Assembly (NCBI RefSeq): GCF_036370855.1
Contig: NC_088102.1
Location: 42,383,835 to 42,447,834 of the forward strand
From: Dromaius novaehollandiae
Taxonomy: Eukaryota > Chordata > Aves > Casuariiformes > Dromaiidae
Direction of reading: 5' to 3'
DNA: 64,000 nt
Part shown: positions 51,479 to 62,534 of the stretch, in pieces
How positions within the stretch are numbered: position 1 is the stretch's first letter
How the letters are laid out: every line of letters begins with the position of its first letter
The notes under the pieces: model-generated
The model's input: the letters and a program-made list of their open reading frames with translations, nothing else
What the model was told of the DNA's origin: nothing
Databases searched by the model: none
Position numbers and translations under genes: made by a program

Positions 51479-52601
51479 TCATTGATCCGATTGCCTGTAT
51501 CATTGTGGAGGAGTTTCTCATGCTGTAGCGCATGGAAGGAACAAAGCTTTTTGAACAGTCTGTTCTGCACTACAGAAAGAAACTACCCCAGGTGACTCAG
51601 TTGGGTTTTTTCACTCCCATAAAGTGGCCTCTCTAGACAATCAAAGACAATACCTATGAAATCCTCATACATGCTTTGTTCCCTGAATTAAGGTTGTCTG
51701 TAGCATACACTTTACCTAAAATCCTTATTAGATTTTTAAAATAGTGTTATTTTAAACCTAATTTATTATCGTGTATGACATACAGGAAACACATTTTATA
51801 ACACCAAAGTGCTACAGTAATACAACCCAGCTAACACACCTACAGGGCATGAGAAGGGAGTATGGACTTCTGCCCCCTAAAATTTTTCTTCATTGAACAC
51901 AGTGCACACCCAAACCTGGAAAATGAAGAAAATCTGAGATACTTCTTTTCTCCCATCTAACCTGCCTTGCATTGCTGATCATCTCCCTAATGACTCTATT
52001 TTCCTTCTCCTTCCTGCTTGTAATTCCCCTGCTGCTTGGACTTTGTCCCGTTCATCTATTGACACCACCTGCAGCAGGCCACAGCAGTGCTTCTTCCTAC
52101 CTGTGTGCACCAATGTGGGAAGGGCATATGGAAAGATGCCACTTCTGGCCTGCCTGCTTTGTTCCTCGCACCGTATGGGTAAGGGTGTAATATCAGAGAG
52201 CATCCTGGAGGAGCTCTGTGCTCAAGAGCACAGCCCAGAGAGCAAGAAGCAGAGTACTGGAGCTGGAAGCTGGCATTGGATGCCTGAAACGACTCTGTTT
52301 TGCAAGTATCCCAAAGAGAAGCCAAAGAGGTTGGAAGTGTTACAGGGACAAATGTCTGTGCACGCAGCCAGGTCTGTGAATCGCTTCTGTCTCCTGAGCT
52401 TTTTTGGACTGTGAATGAATCATATATATGAGGAAAGCTGCAATCTTGGAGGAAGTGGGGTAGGATTTTTCATGTGAAATTTTTGTTCCAGTGAAAGGTA
52501 TAATTTAAACACATCAAAACTTTCTCTGAGTTTGTCAGTTTTGATTATTTTGTGTTGAAAAGATATAAAAAAGAATCAAAATTTTATTTTGAAGTTTTTA
52601 A

Positions 52602-52607
52602 AATAAA
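52602..52607 (+). terminator. Candidate polyadenylation signal of gene B
   Basis: First canonical AATAAA downstream of the gene B stop (51478), giving a 3' untranslated region of about 1.1 kb. Further AATAAA or ATTAAA hexamers lie near 52660, 52993 and 53062. Confidence 0.4.
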
Positions 52608-55237
52608 ACCCCCGGGTTTTTTTCCCAGATGAATTACTTCTCATACTAAACTTCATTTCTTAAATTAAAAAAAAAAAAGTGTGCTTGAAATGAAAATATT
52701 TTACTTCCACTGTGTATTGAAAAACCTTGTTATTTAACCCAATGCAATTTAAAAAAACATTTTAGGATATAAACCCATCAACAAAAATGCTTCTTTGTTT
52801 TATTCTAGTTCAAATGGTGCACAGAGCAGGAGGGACTTAGTAGTCTGCAACAACTCAGACCGCCTTAAAATGATGGGATCTAGCAATGAAAATACCAGCA
52901 GAATTTGTGGGCCTGTGGGATTCTTTATATTCCCTTTTTCTGGAAGATGTCTTTTCTGAACTGTTGAAAGTGCTGAGGATGAGCTATAAAAATAATAAAT
53001 CCATAACAACCACTGCATTCCGGAAGCAAGTTAAATCGAAAACACACATTTTTTTATTAATAAATCTTGTGTCATAATGACAGTTGAGCAAAATTTTTGA
53101 ACAAACAGTTTATTCAATGAAAAAGGGGTTACCAAGTCAACTAGATATTCTAGTTTGGGGCTAAAATAAACCAGGCAAAGTGCTTGAGTAAGTTGAAACC
53201 TTTCATGTTAATATTTTCCAAAAAGCTTTGTTTGAAATATAGCTTCTTTTTAACAGATTGCCTATCTCTTCACCCCAGGGAACCCACACTGAAAATTAAA
53301 TGCTTCATTTACAGCCAAATAACATCTTTGGCTTGGTGCAAAATGATACTCTGAGGATTTTCATTTTTGCAAGAAACAATGATAAATTATCTTTACAAAT
53401 TGTTCACAATGACTTTTTCCAACACTTTTGTCATTTAGGACATCAAACCAATCCTTAGCTTTCTGTGCAACTAATTGTGTCTAATTTTGCAAGCCTAAAG
53501 ATCAGGGCATAAATGCTAACGTTTAGAACTCTCTGAGTTCTGAACAATTGTGCACTTCTGGGTTTTTTTCCTCTATGGTAGTTTCACTAGTGATAATCCG
53601 AAATCTGGTGCTATGTGCTCTGCATATTACCCTGGGAATTGCCATTCTGAACTTGAAAACCCTGCGGTGAAAAAAAAAAAGTTTTTGGCCATAAACTCAT
53701 GCCACCTCTGGCTCTGACGAAATGTTAGTTTCATGCAAATATTTCATGTATAAAATATTGCACAATAAAGGCTTGTTTGCAAAATTAAAATTCTGCCTTG
53801 CTCCACATATTCAAGCATTTCAGTAACATGCTTTAGGTTCACAGTGTGTTCCTTGTTCCAGTGAAAACAGAACTGTTGTTATTTAGGCAAAGAGCATAAG
53901 AGAGCACCAAATACTTGTGGTGAGCACAATGAATAAAAAAAAGTCTCAGAGACGGATTTCACAGGGGACAAAGTGAGCTGTAGTCCCTCCCTCCTGCATT
54001 AGGTCTTCCTGTGAATATATATGTTCCTGAACCATGTGACAAAGTTATACATCCACTGAGACCAGGATCAAGCATGCTCTCAGATATGTACTTAATTAAA
54101 TCTAGTGCACCTGTTTCTGCAGAACAGCCTGCCACGAAACAAACAATCCTGCCAGTGCTGTCTCTGATGTGGGTTACAAATATTATTCCTGAAGACAGAA
54201 GAGTAGTTACAGCATGGCTGTACCTGGTGCCGCAGAGAAGCATCCTGCATCACAGTTCGGCTGACACACTCGCTGCCAGACACTCATCACACTGATGGGG
54301 CTGGGGCTGCATGGTGGATGAGCAGGCATAAGCTCTCACTTTGATCTGGGAGGCTGTGATCATCACCCCTGGTTTGGCCAACCTGACGCACCTGCCCAGC
54401 ACAAACTCTCTCTAGTTCTTTTGAAAAGCAGGATGATGCAGCCCTGCAATCAGCTCCTTGGGACACTTGTCAGCTGGCAGTGCTATAAGAGAAGCTTTCT
54501 CTGAGCTCTCTCCTGGCAAACAGTCTAGTTTATAGCTTAGTCCTCTGAGGAGGTATAATAATAAAGCATTACCTTTAACTATGACTGAAGGACATAGATG
54601 TTGCTAAAGGTCTTCTATGACTTAATGAAAAATGCATTTCATCAAGCTATATAATTGCAGCTGTCACACAGAGGCAACATGCTATGTATGTAGACACAAT
54701 TCCTCACAGTCTTGTGAATTAATACAGCCTATAGCAAAAATTTATTTTACCAAGTTGACCATGATGACTGCTGATATTAATTGACATGGGAATGTGCAAA
54801 GGGGAATTGAGCTGGCTAGTAATAATATTTAGCAATTAAGCTCAAGAATGCTCAGGAAATGTCTGACTTTTTGCTCATAGTGAATATACCAGCACAACAG
54901 GGAAGCCAAAGGACTTCCCACAGAAATTGTGTTGACCTGCTGAAGGTATGGCAGGTTTTGACTGCTCTCTTTAATCCTTTTCTGGTGAGCTGTGAGCCAT
55001 TCTGGTTTCCACAGTATGAGTTCACTGGGTGCTACCAGAAGTACATGCAGTGGCGGCTGGTTTGTCAGGTTTGCAGAAGAGCTGTTCCACCAGTGCAGAG
55101 GATAGTGTAGAGCTGGCACTGTGTTTTGCCTCCAGTCAGCAGGGTTCACTGAGTCAGGCACAAGTGTTTAAATATAGCTAAATTATGGCCAGAGTCAATG
55201 GAAGCCTAGAAGTATTTGTGGGGGTGGAGCTAGGCTA

Positions 55238-55330
55238 AAGAAAATCATTGCTTCAGGACTCATTGTCTAAATAAAAAAAAAGTAATAACGAGGCATAGGA
55301 AGGAAGGGGAAAAGAAGAAAACCACCTGAG
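55238..55330. repeat. Direct duplication flanking gene C promoter, copy 1
   Basis: CTTCAGGACTCATTGTCTAA, an A run, and CATAGGAAGGAAGGGGAAAA are matched at 56089-56180 with about 80% identity and a small deletion. The two copies lie about 850 bp apart, on either side of the promoter and first exon of gene C. Confidence 0.75.
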
Positions 55331-55803
55331 GAGAGATCTAGCCCTGCTGGACTTAGGCTGTGTAGATATAAAACACTGTACGAGCATCTATGAGAGGTAT
55401 GTGGTACAGAAACCCTCGAGCTGGCTTTTGCCAGAGCCAGCTTAGTCTGAGAGCGATGGTATTGCCTCTGTTTTTCCGTTAGCTGTTGTATCCTACTTGC
55501 TATCACAGATAACCTAAATACAATTAACATACTGTTGCTGTATCTTATTGCAGTGTATATATTCCTGCAGGCTTTGACTAGTAACTTGCTAAGTGAAAAT
55601 ACAGTGTTCAGCTAAAATGGCATCCTTCTCTGAGCTTTAGTTGTAAACCTGCCGTTGGCCAGTATTGGGCAAAGTGACTTGAACAGCATACTTCCAGCCA
55701 TTGTACAGCCAGAGGCAATTTTCCTACCTATTTTGCCACAGGAATCAGTTTCCTAACGTAAAAAAATGGGAGGGGAGTAGCTGAGTTTAAGAAATTAGAC
55801 AGA

Positions 55804-55830
55804 GGTGGGGCTCTGAGTCAGTTTATAAAA
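55804..55830 (+). promoter_or_regulatory. Core promoter of gene C: GGTGGGGC box, AP-1 site, TATA box
   Basis: GGTGGGGC (55804-55811), a consensus AP-1 site TGAGTCA (55814-55820) and TATAAAA (55824-55830) lie in one 27-bp stretch. The ATG is 113 nt after the TATA box. The GGTGGGGC and TATA boxes are spaced exactly as before gene B (20 bp start to start); at the AP-1 position gene B has CGGATCA instead. AP-1 control would fit induction in epithelial or stressed cells, but that is inference. Confidence 0.65.
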
Positions 55831-55942
55831 CAGTTGCTCATCTGCATATGAGACATTTAAACAACTGGTGTCTCTGGAAGCTGGGAGATGTGAAAATGCC
55901 CTGCTGCTGATAACGCTGGACACGCACCTAGCAGGGACCACA

Positions 55943-55969
55943 ATGGAGCAGGATGGCATTTTGTCTCAG
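55943..55969 (+). CDS. Gene C predicted first coding exon
   Basis: A 27-nt exon with A at -3 and G at +4 around the ATG encodes MEQDGILSQ and ends CAG/GTAAGA in phase 0. It is far shorter than the 96-nt first exon of gene B, so the N-termini of the paralogues differ. Confidence 0.6.
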
Positions 55970-58900
55970 GTAAGAAGGGTGCAGAACAAAGCAAAGGTGT
56001 CTGAGATGTCAGCGACTGTGCTGTACACAGCACAAAGATGGCACTACTCGCTTGACCTACCATTGACTATAAATGACTCTTTTCAGAGGAAGAAGAAAGT
56101 CAATACTTCAGGAGCTCATTATCTAAGCAAAAAAAAAGGATAACAAGCCATAGGAAGGAAGAGAAAACTACTTGGGGAGTAAGATTTTATTTAAAAGGTG
56201 GCCCTTTTGCATATTTTGAGTTTTCTTCTTTTCAGAAATATGATATATGTAACCTTAGAAAGAAGTACCAGATAGCACAGAGATGAGCTTCAGGGAGAAA
56301 AACTAATTACAGTGTGTGTTTACTGGAGGCAGGTTTGCTGTCCCTTTAAGAGGCAGAGCTAGGCACAGCCTTCCTCCCTGTGTGTCACCCGAGGGTGGAC
56401 CTCACCTGCCTGGTAGCCTCTGCTCAAGCTTGCTGGTGCAATGCCAACGCCAGCGAAGCACCTAACCCGCTGAGGCCCTATGGAGAGCACCAGCCATGGG
56501 CTCTCTTTCTCTGTTTCGCAGTTATGAATTCACAACAAAGGCTGCTTCTAAGAGACAGCATGACTTTTTGGGGGGTAACGTTAGCCCTTCTTGTTGCAGG
56601 AGCTGATCATGCAAACCAGTCTGGTAGGAGACGGAGTTATGCGGCTGCATCCTGATGGGGAACAGTGGACTTCTGCGACCAAGGTACTGCAAAAGAGAAT
56701 TTCAAAAGAAAACTCTAAAAGGGATTTTCTGCTGGGTGGCGCCAGGGTGAGAACAGATGGGTGTCACTGTCGCTTAACAGTCTAATTAGCTACCGCAACA
56801 CATCCAGCTTCCTCAGTGAAACACCCTCCTGCTTATCATTTTAATCACTTCACTTACCCAGTCTTGCTTCATGTTAAAGTTCTAGTGTTGTTTTCTATCC
56901 TTATGGGGGAAATGAAACCTGTTTTAATAAGATTAGTATTTTCTGAAAGGATGGGTTTGAATGGGCTTCCTGCTAAGTATGTCTTGCTAAAGCACAAGGG
57001 CAAATTTACTGCCAGTGTAGGTAATACTAGCTGTGAAACTATGCCACTTACTTACACCCACAAAGATATGGCACGATCTCGCAGTGGATTTTCAACACCT
57101 GATTTCCTGGGTTAAGCTGACTTCTGGCCGCTACAAAGAAAGTAAGCCCAACCTCTAGTTCCTAGGGGACTTCAGGCATTTTACATGAACTCTTTCTTTG
57201 GGGAAATCAGAGGACCAGATTTGCTTAAAAAGGCATTTTTCCACCAATAAAATAACTCCTTATGACCTTTGCTTTTGTCATCAGAGAGCACATTTAGTGT
57301 TAGACAGGGCGATAGCATTTCACTCCATCTCTTCACATCTACCACGGTACTTGGTTCTGGCTCAAGAGAAACCCCAGTAACGGCTGTAAGGAATGATCGG
57401 AGCCTGCTGAATTGTCCAGGATCCCCCAGAGTACGATGGGCTCCATCTGTGCTCCTTAGACATTAGCGGATAGTGGAGGTCGTAGGGGACGAGCTAGCAA
57501 AACTTAGAGGGGCCTGTCTGAACCCCGTTCCACACCTCTACAGAAAACCTGAGTGCAGGGAGATGGGTATGATTTGTACTAAAGTTATTTTTGTACCAGG
57601 TGCAAAAAGTGGCACCAGACAAAGCAGTCCCCCGAGGTCCTTTTGACTTTGTTACCTCTAGTTTATTGCCATTTGTTAATAATTATGTATTATCCTTTCT
57701 GTTTGAGCTAAGATGCTGAGTAATAAGTATTGTGCTTGTAGTTTAAGAGTATTCAATCTTTCTGTTCATTAGTTGAATGGAAAGCAGAAGATAAGAAAAT
57801 ATATTCTGAAGTGCAACTCTCTATAATTCAAGGATCGTTAAAGGTTCTAAAGCTCTTGTAGGCAAAAAAAAGCTAAAGCTTTTGTAGGCAAAACTCACAC
57901 TCGTGACAGAATTGTGTCTGTTCATTTTTTATATCTGTATGACGTTAAGTAAGAGTCCCTGACTATATCAGGATATGTCCATGTGCTTGAGTACAGGCAG
58001 TACTTTCTTCAATCTGCGCTCCTTCTCTGATGCTTTTGGGTCACCATAGGCCGCAAGGCTGACGCCAGGGGACACTGCTCCGTAAACTGATTTGAGCCCT
58101 TCCAGGAGAACGCCTTCTCCAAAACTAGCCACCAGCAGCACAAGCCCTTCCTCCCATCACTCTTTTGCCTTCCTGACTATGGCCGCTTCTCCAGCATCCC
58201 TTCGAGGTGTAGCTCCCTTAAGGTGGTCTGTGCTTCCATTTTGCATTGATAATCCTCACTTACCTGCTTTTTAACAACTAGCAGGCAGCACAGTAAAAGC
58301 TTTATATGGCAAAAATAACGTCAGGAAATCTTATCAAGCTGAACACAGAAGGCTTACATTAAAAAAAATATATATATTAAGTACCAAAATACACTCAGCG
58401 CAGGATTTCTTCTTAACTGCTTTCAGTTTCCTTCACATCTGCTCTGTCCTCACTGGTATCTTAGAGCATCAAGGTCTTAAAGAGTCCCCTTGCCTTTCTG
58501 GTCGCTCTCTGATTACTGGACGTTCTCTGCCTGTACCTGCCTCATCCATATTCCCTTGGAGCTGGGTTTTAGACACAAACGCAAGTGCCTTTGATGGTCT
58601 TACCCTGAGCTGGTCTTTGTATACTTAACAGTGATTTGACATCCTTGATTCACATACCCGGTCATCCAGTACGCAACTGAACACACATGTTGCTGCTGGC
58701 TCTTCCTAGGACTAGGTGCTTGGGTTACTTGAACGATACTTTTGTTCTTCCTTAAGCTGAAGGCTAACTGCCCGCAATCTGCACAGTATATGTTCCTTAG
58801 CCCCAGCTGCAAGTATTAATACGCTGAAGTTAAATACTATATGAGACACCATGTAGACATATATTCCATTGAGTCTGTGAATAGTGATGCGTTTTCACTT

Positions 58901-61900
58901 TTTACAGAAGGTAAACCTGGCACACTGTTAACACAGAGTACGCACCAAATTGCTTCACTTGGACAGGTTTGAACACAACAGAAGCCCTGCTCTCCTCTCC
59001 TGTGGTACCTGTGTCACATATACTTCTCAGTGGCACTAATGAGGTCAGCATCATCCTAGTGTCGCTTCAGGACTGGCACTGGCCCTTGGGCAATCATTTT
59101 GCAGTACAAGTGGAGTCAGTAGGCAGTGTCATGACCTGTCTGTGTGCCTTCAGCGGCACTAAATACCTTTGATTATTTCATAACCTCCGGAGTAACATTC
59201 TCCTGCTGATTTATATTCTAACATATCATGTCTTTCTCCCTTTTCTACAATTCTAAAAATGGAAGGTTAGACAAAAATAGAAAGTAAATATATTTATTTG
59301 TTTATTTTATGGTAAAAGCCAGGGGGTAGGGAGGGACAAAAGCATCTTTTGGGCTCCAATGTGAGAACAGAACAGCAATTTGAGAGACTAAGAAGTGAAG
59401 CAGAAGGCCTTAATGCGAAAGACGTGGGTTGGTATGAAAGAAGGAAGCCGAAGCAAAGCGGCAAGAGTTGCTTATACAGGACCAGGTTTGAAACAGTGTT
59501 TTCCCTTTCTACATGTATTTGAAGCAAAACAGTGCAAGGAAACTCCAAATATGAAAGGCTTATGTACTTCAAAACTAGAGAAAAACTTCTCACAAGAAAA
59601 ATTCAGAGGTGAGCTCAGCTCAAGAGAGGCATTTACTTCACTGAAAATGAGAAAACGTAGTGAGTAGCATGGTGGGATGCAAAGCAGAGATCTCTTCCTT
59701 TGAAGTTAACAGCAGCATGAGGATCAGAGGTTAGCATTTAACACTGAGGAGTACTGTATATTTAAAAGAACTTTGATGAGAAAAAAAGAGATTTTATGGG
59801 CCAGGAGACTGAACATGGGTAATGACTGCCTGGGAGCTAATCCCCACAATGATAATTTTATCCCCTCAGAGAACCTAAAGCAGCTTTTCATTTTCTGCCT
59901 TAAAAATTCACCAAGTGACTGCCTCTCCCAAGCTGAGTCTGAATCTTACCACTTTGCACAGCTGCATTTTAGTTGAAAAGCAAAGAATTTTTCTGTAATA
60001 ATACAACTCCACATCTCATGTTACACCGGTAGAGAAACATTTCAGTCTAGTACTTGCTTTAAATATTAGTATGAAAACAAACATACTGGCCATTTTTTAA
60101 TCATATAGAAAAGTTCAAATGCATAAGTTGCTTATGATTTGGATATCTCACTCCCAACCATTTCTATCTTCTGTTTATTCTGTGTACTTTTAGTAGTCAC
60201 TCCTGTCTTTTGTATGTTTTTTTTGTCTGCAGATAGAATTATCTCCATGCTACTTGCTGACTGTAAGAGTCATAAGAGCAAGAAATATCCACCAAGCAGA
60301 TGTCTGTGAGTATTGGTAACACTCTCTACAGTTCCTGTGACCTTCACTGTTGGACTAGCTAGTCCTGCTCCAAGGAAAAGGGCTTTCTAGATTTCTGCTG
60401 TGGTTGGAGAAAGTACCCTCACAGGCATCTTATTTTCAGCAATGAGCATAGTTGTTGGTCCTGTTCTTTGTTTTAGCCATATTCTGCATGCCAGCACAGA
60501 GATGACTGAACAAGGTTTCAACTGTACCTATTCCACAAATTTCTCTGCATCCTCAAAGGGAAAAGGGAGAGCAGTAACTGTCTTTTGAAAGCAAGAACTA
60601 TGGGAAGGTCTCCTGTGTTTTCCTCTGGAATAGATTCATGTAACAGAAGACACAAGCTGGTTAGAACAGAGAAACAAATACTGACAATGACGTAACCTTA
60701 TCTCAAACTTATGTACTCAAGGCTTTCTCATAGGTAACTAGTCCAAAGCACTGAGGAGCCCACCTTGATTCCCTGAGTACCAGCTTTCCCCCATAAAGCC
60801 CCATTAGGAATTGCTATTTTCTGTAGATTCATTTCTGACACCTCATATCTGAATTATACAAGAAGATTATAGCTTTACTTATGCAGAAATCAAGAAACAT
60901 TTTTCTTTGTATTGTTTTTTAATGTTTTATCTGGCTAAAATCAAAGCAATCACTTTGTTTCCTTAACCTTTTCAGAAACAAGGAGGTATGGTTGTCTCAA
61001 ACAACTACTTGAAGGAAAGGCTTGGAAAACTACCCTCTGCTACGTGCTCTTCACACCTAATTTTATCCCCCTTCCTCTTTATTTTTCCAGGTGTCTCTTG
61101 GCCTTGTTGGCTAATGTGTTAGGATACAATTCTCACAAATCTCTTCAGTCAAATTGATAAATTATTGCAGCTTTGACCTTGCACTTTGTTACCAACTGAA
61201 ACAAATCTAGCACATGACCCAAATATCCTACCACAAATATCACATCTAATTTCCTTTCAAACCCATGGACAAAGTCACTAGGACCTCACTAACTAATACT
61301 TCCTATGTATTAATAAGCCCACAATGCAATTCGTTTTTTTTCAAGCATGTACCTGTGTCTAAATTTTTCTGCTTGCATTTCTGCAGTGCTAAAACTCTTC
61401 AACATTAATTTCTGTGTGTGTTTATTTGCTCTGTGCATTCCCATTTCCATATTCACTTTGCTGGTTTCATTGCAGCTGTCCCTTTTGCAATAGCTGAAAC
61501 TGGCTCCCAAATCTGAAAAATAAACCATAAACAAACTGGCAGTTCAAGCAGTGTAACAGAGTGCCACAGAACTATTTTTTTTATTCTGGGCTAAATTGAT
61601 TGATTGATGACATATAAGGAGAAAACTCTTTGTTTTTAATGTATTTATTATATCTCCAATTGTATTTATTCAGAGAAGAATTATGTCTGTCTTCTTTTTT
61701 CTCCATTCTTGTTACCTGGATTGTAACACTTATGTTGGACAAATATGACATCAAGTATCATAGTGTCTCTCTTTTAGAAAACAAAGCTTTATGTTGTTCA
61801 GTTTGTTCAGTCTTCTGGAGTAAATTTTCGTTTTAGATGTGTTTGTGTTTTTCTAACATACAGTAAGCCAGACTGATTGCTACGTGAGCCTGTGGCTGCC

Positions 61901-62534
61901 AACTGCTTCAACTGACAAATTGCAGACGAAAACCATCAAGAATTGCAAAGATCCAGTTTGGAATGAAACCTTCTACTTCAGAATCCAGGGTCAGGTCAAG
62001 GTACAGAGCAGAGATTTCCCTGTTAACTAATCTAGGGAGCGACAACCAGGTTTCATCCTTTTGCTAAGGGGACATAGGTAATTTTTTTGAGAGGCAGAAA
62101 AGATGCAGAAATAGGTGAGAATAACACATGTCCTCATGATGTTATTCCATGCCAGGAAAGACAAGCATATTATTCAGCCACATGTAGAATATAACCTTTG
62201 AGATGTCTATAATCTCTCCTCATTCCTCCTCATAGGCAGAGGTGTACATGCAATTCATTTCCCCTCCACCTTCTTTCCTTCCTGCTCTCTTTCTTTCCTT
62301 CTTCCTACTCCTTGCAAAAGCTGAATAAAAAAACTGTCCCTAGGATCTTCTGCTTTGAATGAAACCTGTCACATTCCTAAAGTCTTTCCCTTCCCTTGGC
62401 AGAACGTGCTGGAGCTGCGGCTCTATGATAAGGATGTTGTTACTGAAGATGATCACCTCTTCACAGTGTATTTTGATATAGCCAAACTTTCCCTGGGAGA
62501 ACAAGTCTTCATGCACTTCAAGTGTGACGCACAG
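55943..62534 (+). CDS. Gene C: cytosolic phospholipase A2 epsilon-like, first five coding exons (5' partial gene)
   Basis: Exons 55943-55969, 56600-56683, 60233-60305, 61864-62000 and 62403-62534, all GT-AG and in phase, give 151 residues and continue past the window. Residues 1-9 are MEQDGILSQ, with a strong start context (CACAATGG) and donor GTAAGA. Residues 10-37 (ELIMQTSLVG to TSATK) come from the second exon. From residue 38 the C2 domain starts ([16 protein letters not shown]), with calcium-loop residues Asp60 and Asp66 (QADVLSQTDCY), DPVWNET in loop 2, and Asp116 and Asp118 (YDKD) in loop 3. QADVLSQTD and VSLWLPTAS are nearly those of human PLA2G4E. Exons 3-5 have the same lengths (73, 137, 132 nt) and phases as in gene B. 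The small exon expected next (about 41 nt) was not found before 64000, so it should lie beyond. The catalytic domain is not visible. The family role is calcium-dependent acyl transfer or hydrolysis on membrane phospholipids. Confidence 0.88.
56089..56180. repeat. Direct duplication flanking gene C promoter, copy 2
   Basis: Second copy of the sequence at 55238-55330, lying in intron 1 of gene C. It reads CTTCAGGAGCTCATTATCTAA, an A run, then CATAGGAAGGAAGAGAAAA. Confidence 0.75.
56600..56683 (+). CDS. Gene C predicted second coding exon
   Basis: An 84-nt exon follows a strong acceptor (CCCTTCTTGTTGCAG) and ends AAG/GTACTG. It is phase 0 at both ends and open in the required frame. Its 28 residues are not obviously alignable with the 30 of gene B exon 2, although position, phase and size agree. 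Confidence 0.55.
56684..60232 (+). other. Gene C intron 2 (3.5 kb)
   Basis: No additional in-phase exon was recognised. It contains a short tandem duplication at 57840-57896 and several chance open frames on both strands. Confidence 0.55.
57840..57896. repeat. Short tandem duplication, 2 copies of about 28 bp
   Basis: The segment CTAAAGCTCTTGTAGGCAAA is repeated as CTAAAGCTTTTGTAGGCAAA after an A-run, one base different. Confidence 0.8.

Larger units (their letters stand above)
51479..55803. other. 3' flank of gene B and B-C intergenic region
   Basis: AT-rich, with the candidate poly(A) signals of gene B in the first 1.6 kb. No coding exon with family similarity was seen. The first copy of a direct duplication (55238-55330) lies near the right end. 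The region closes at the promoter of gene C. Confidence 0.6.
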
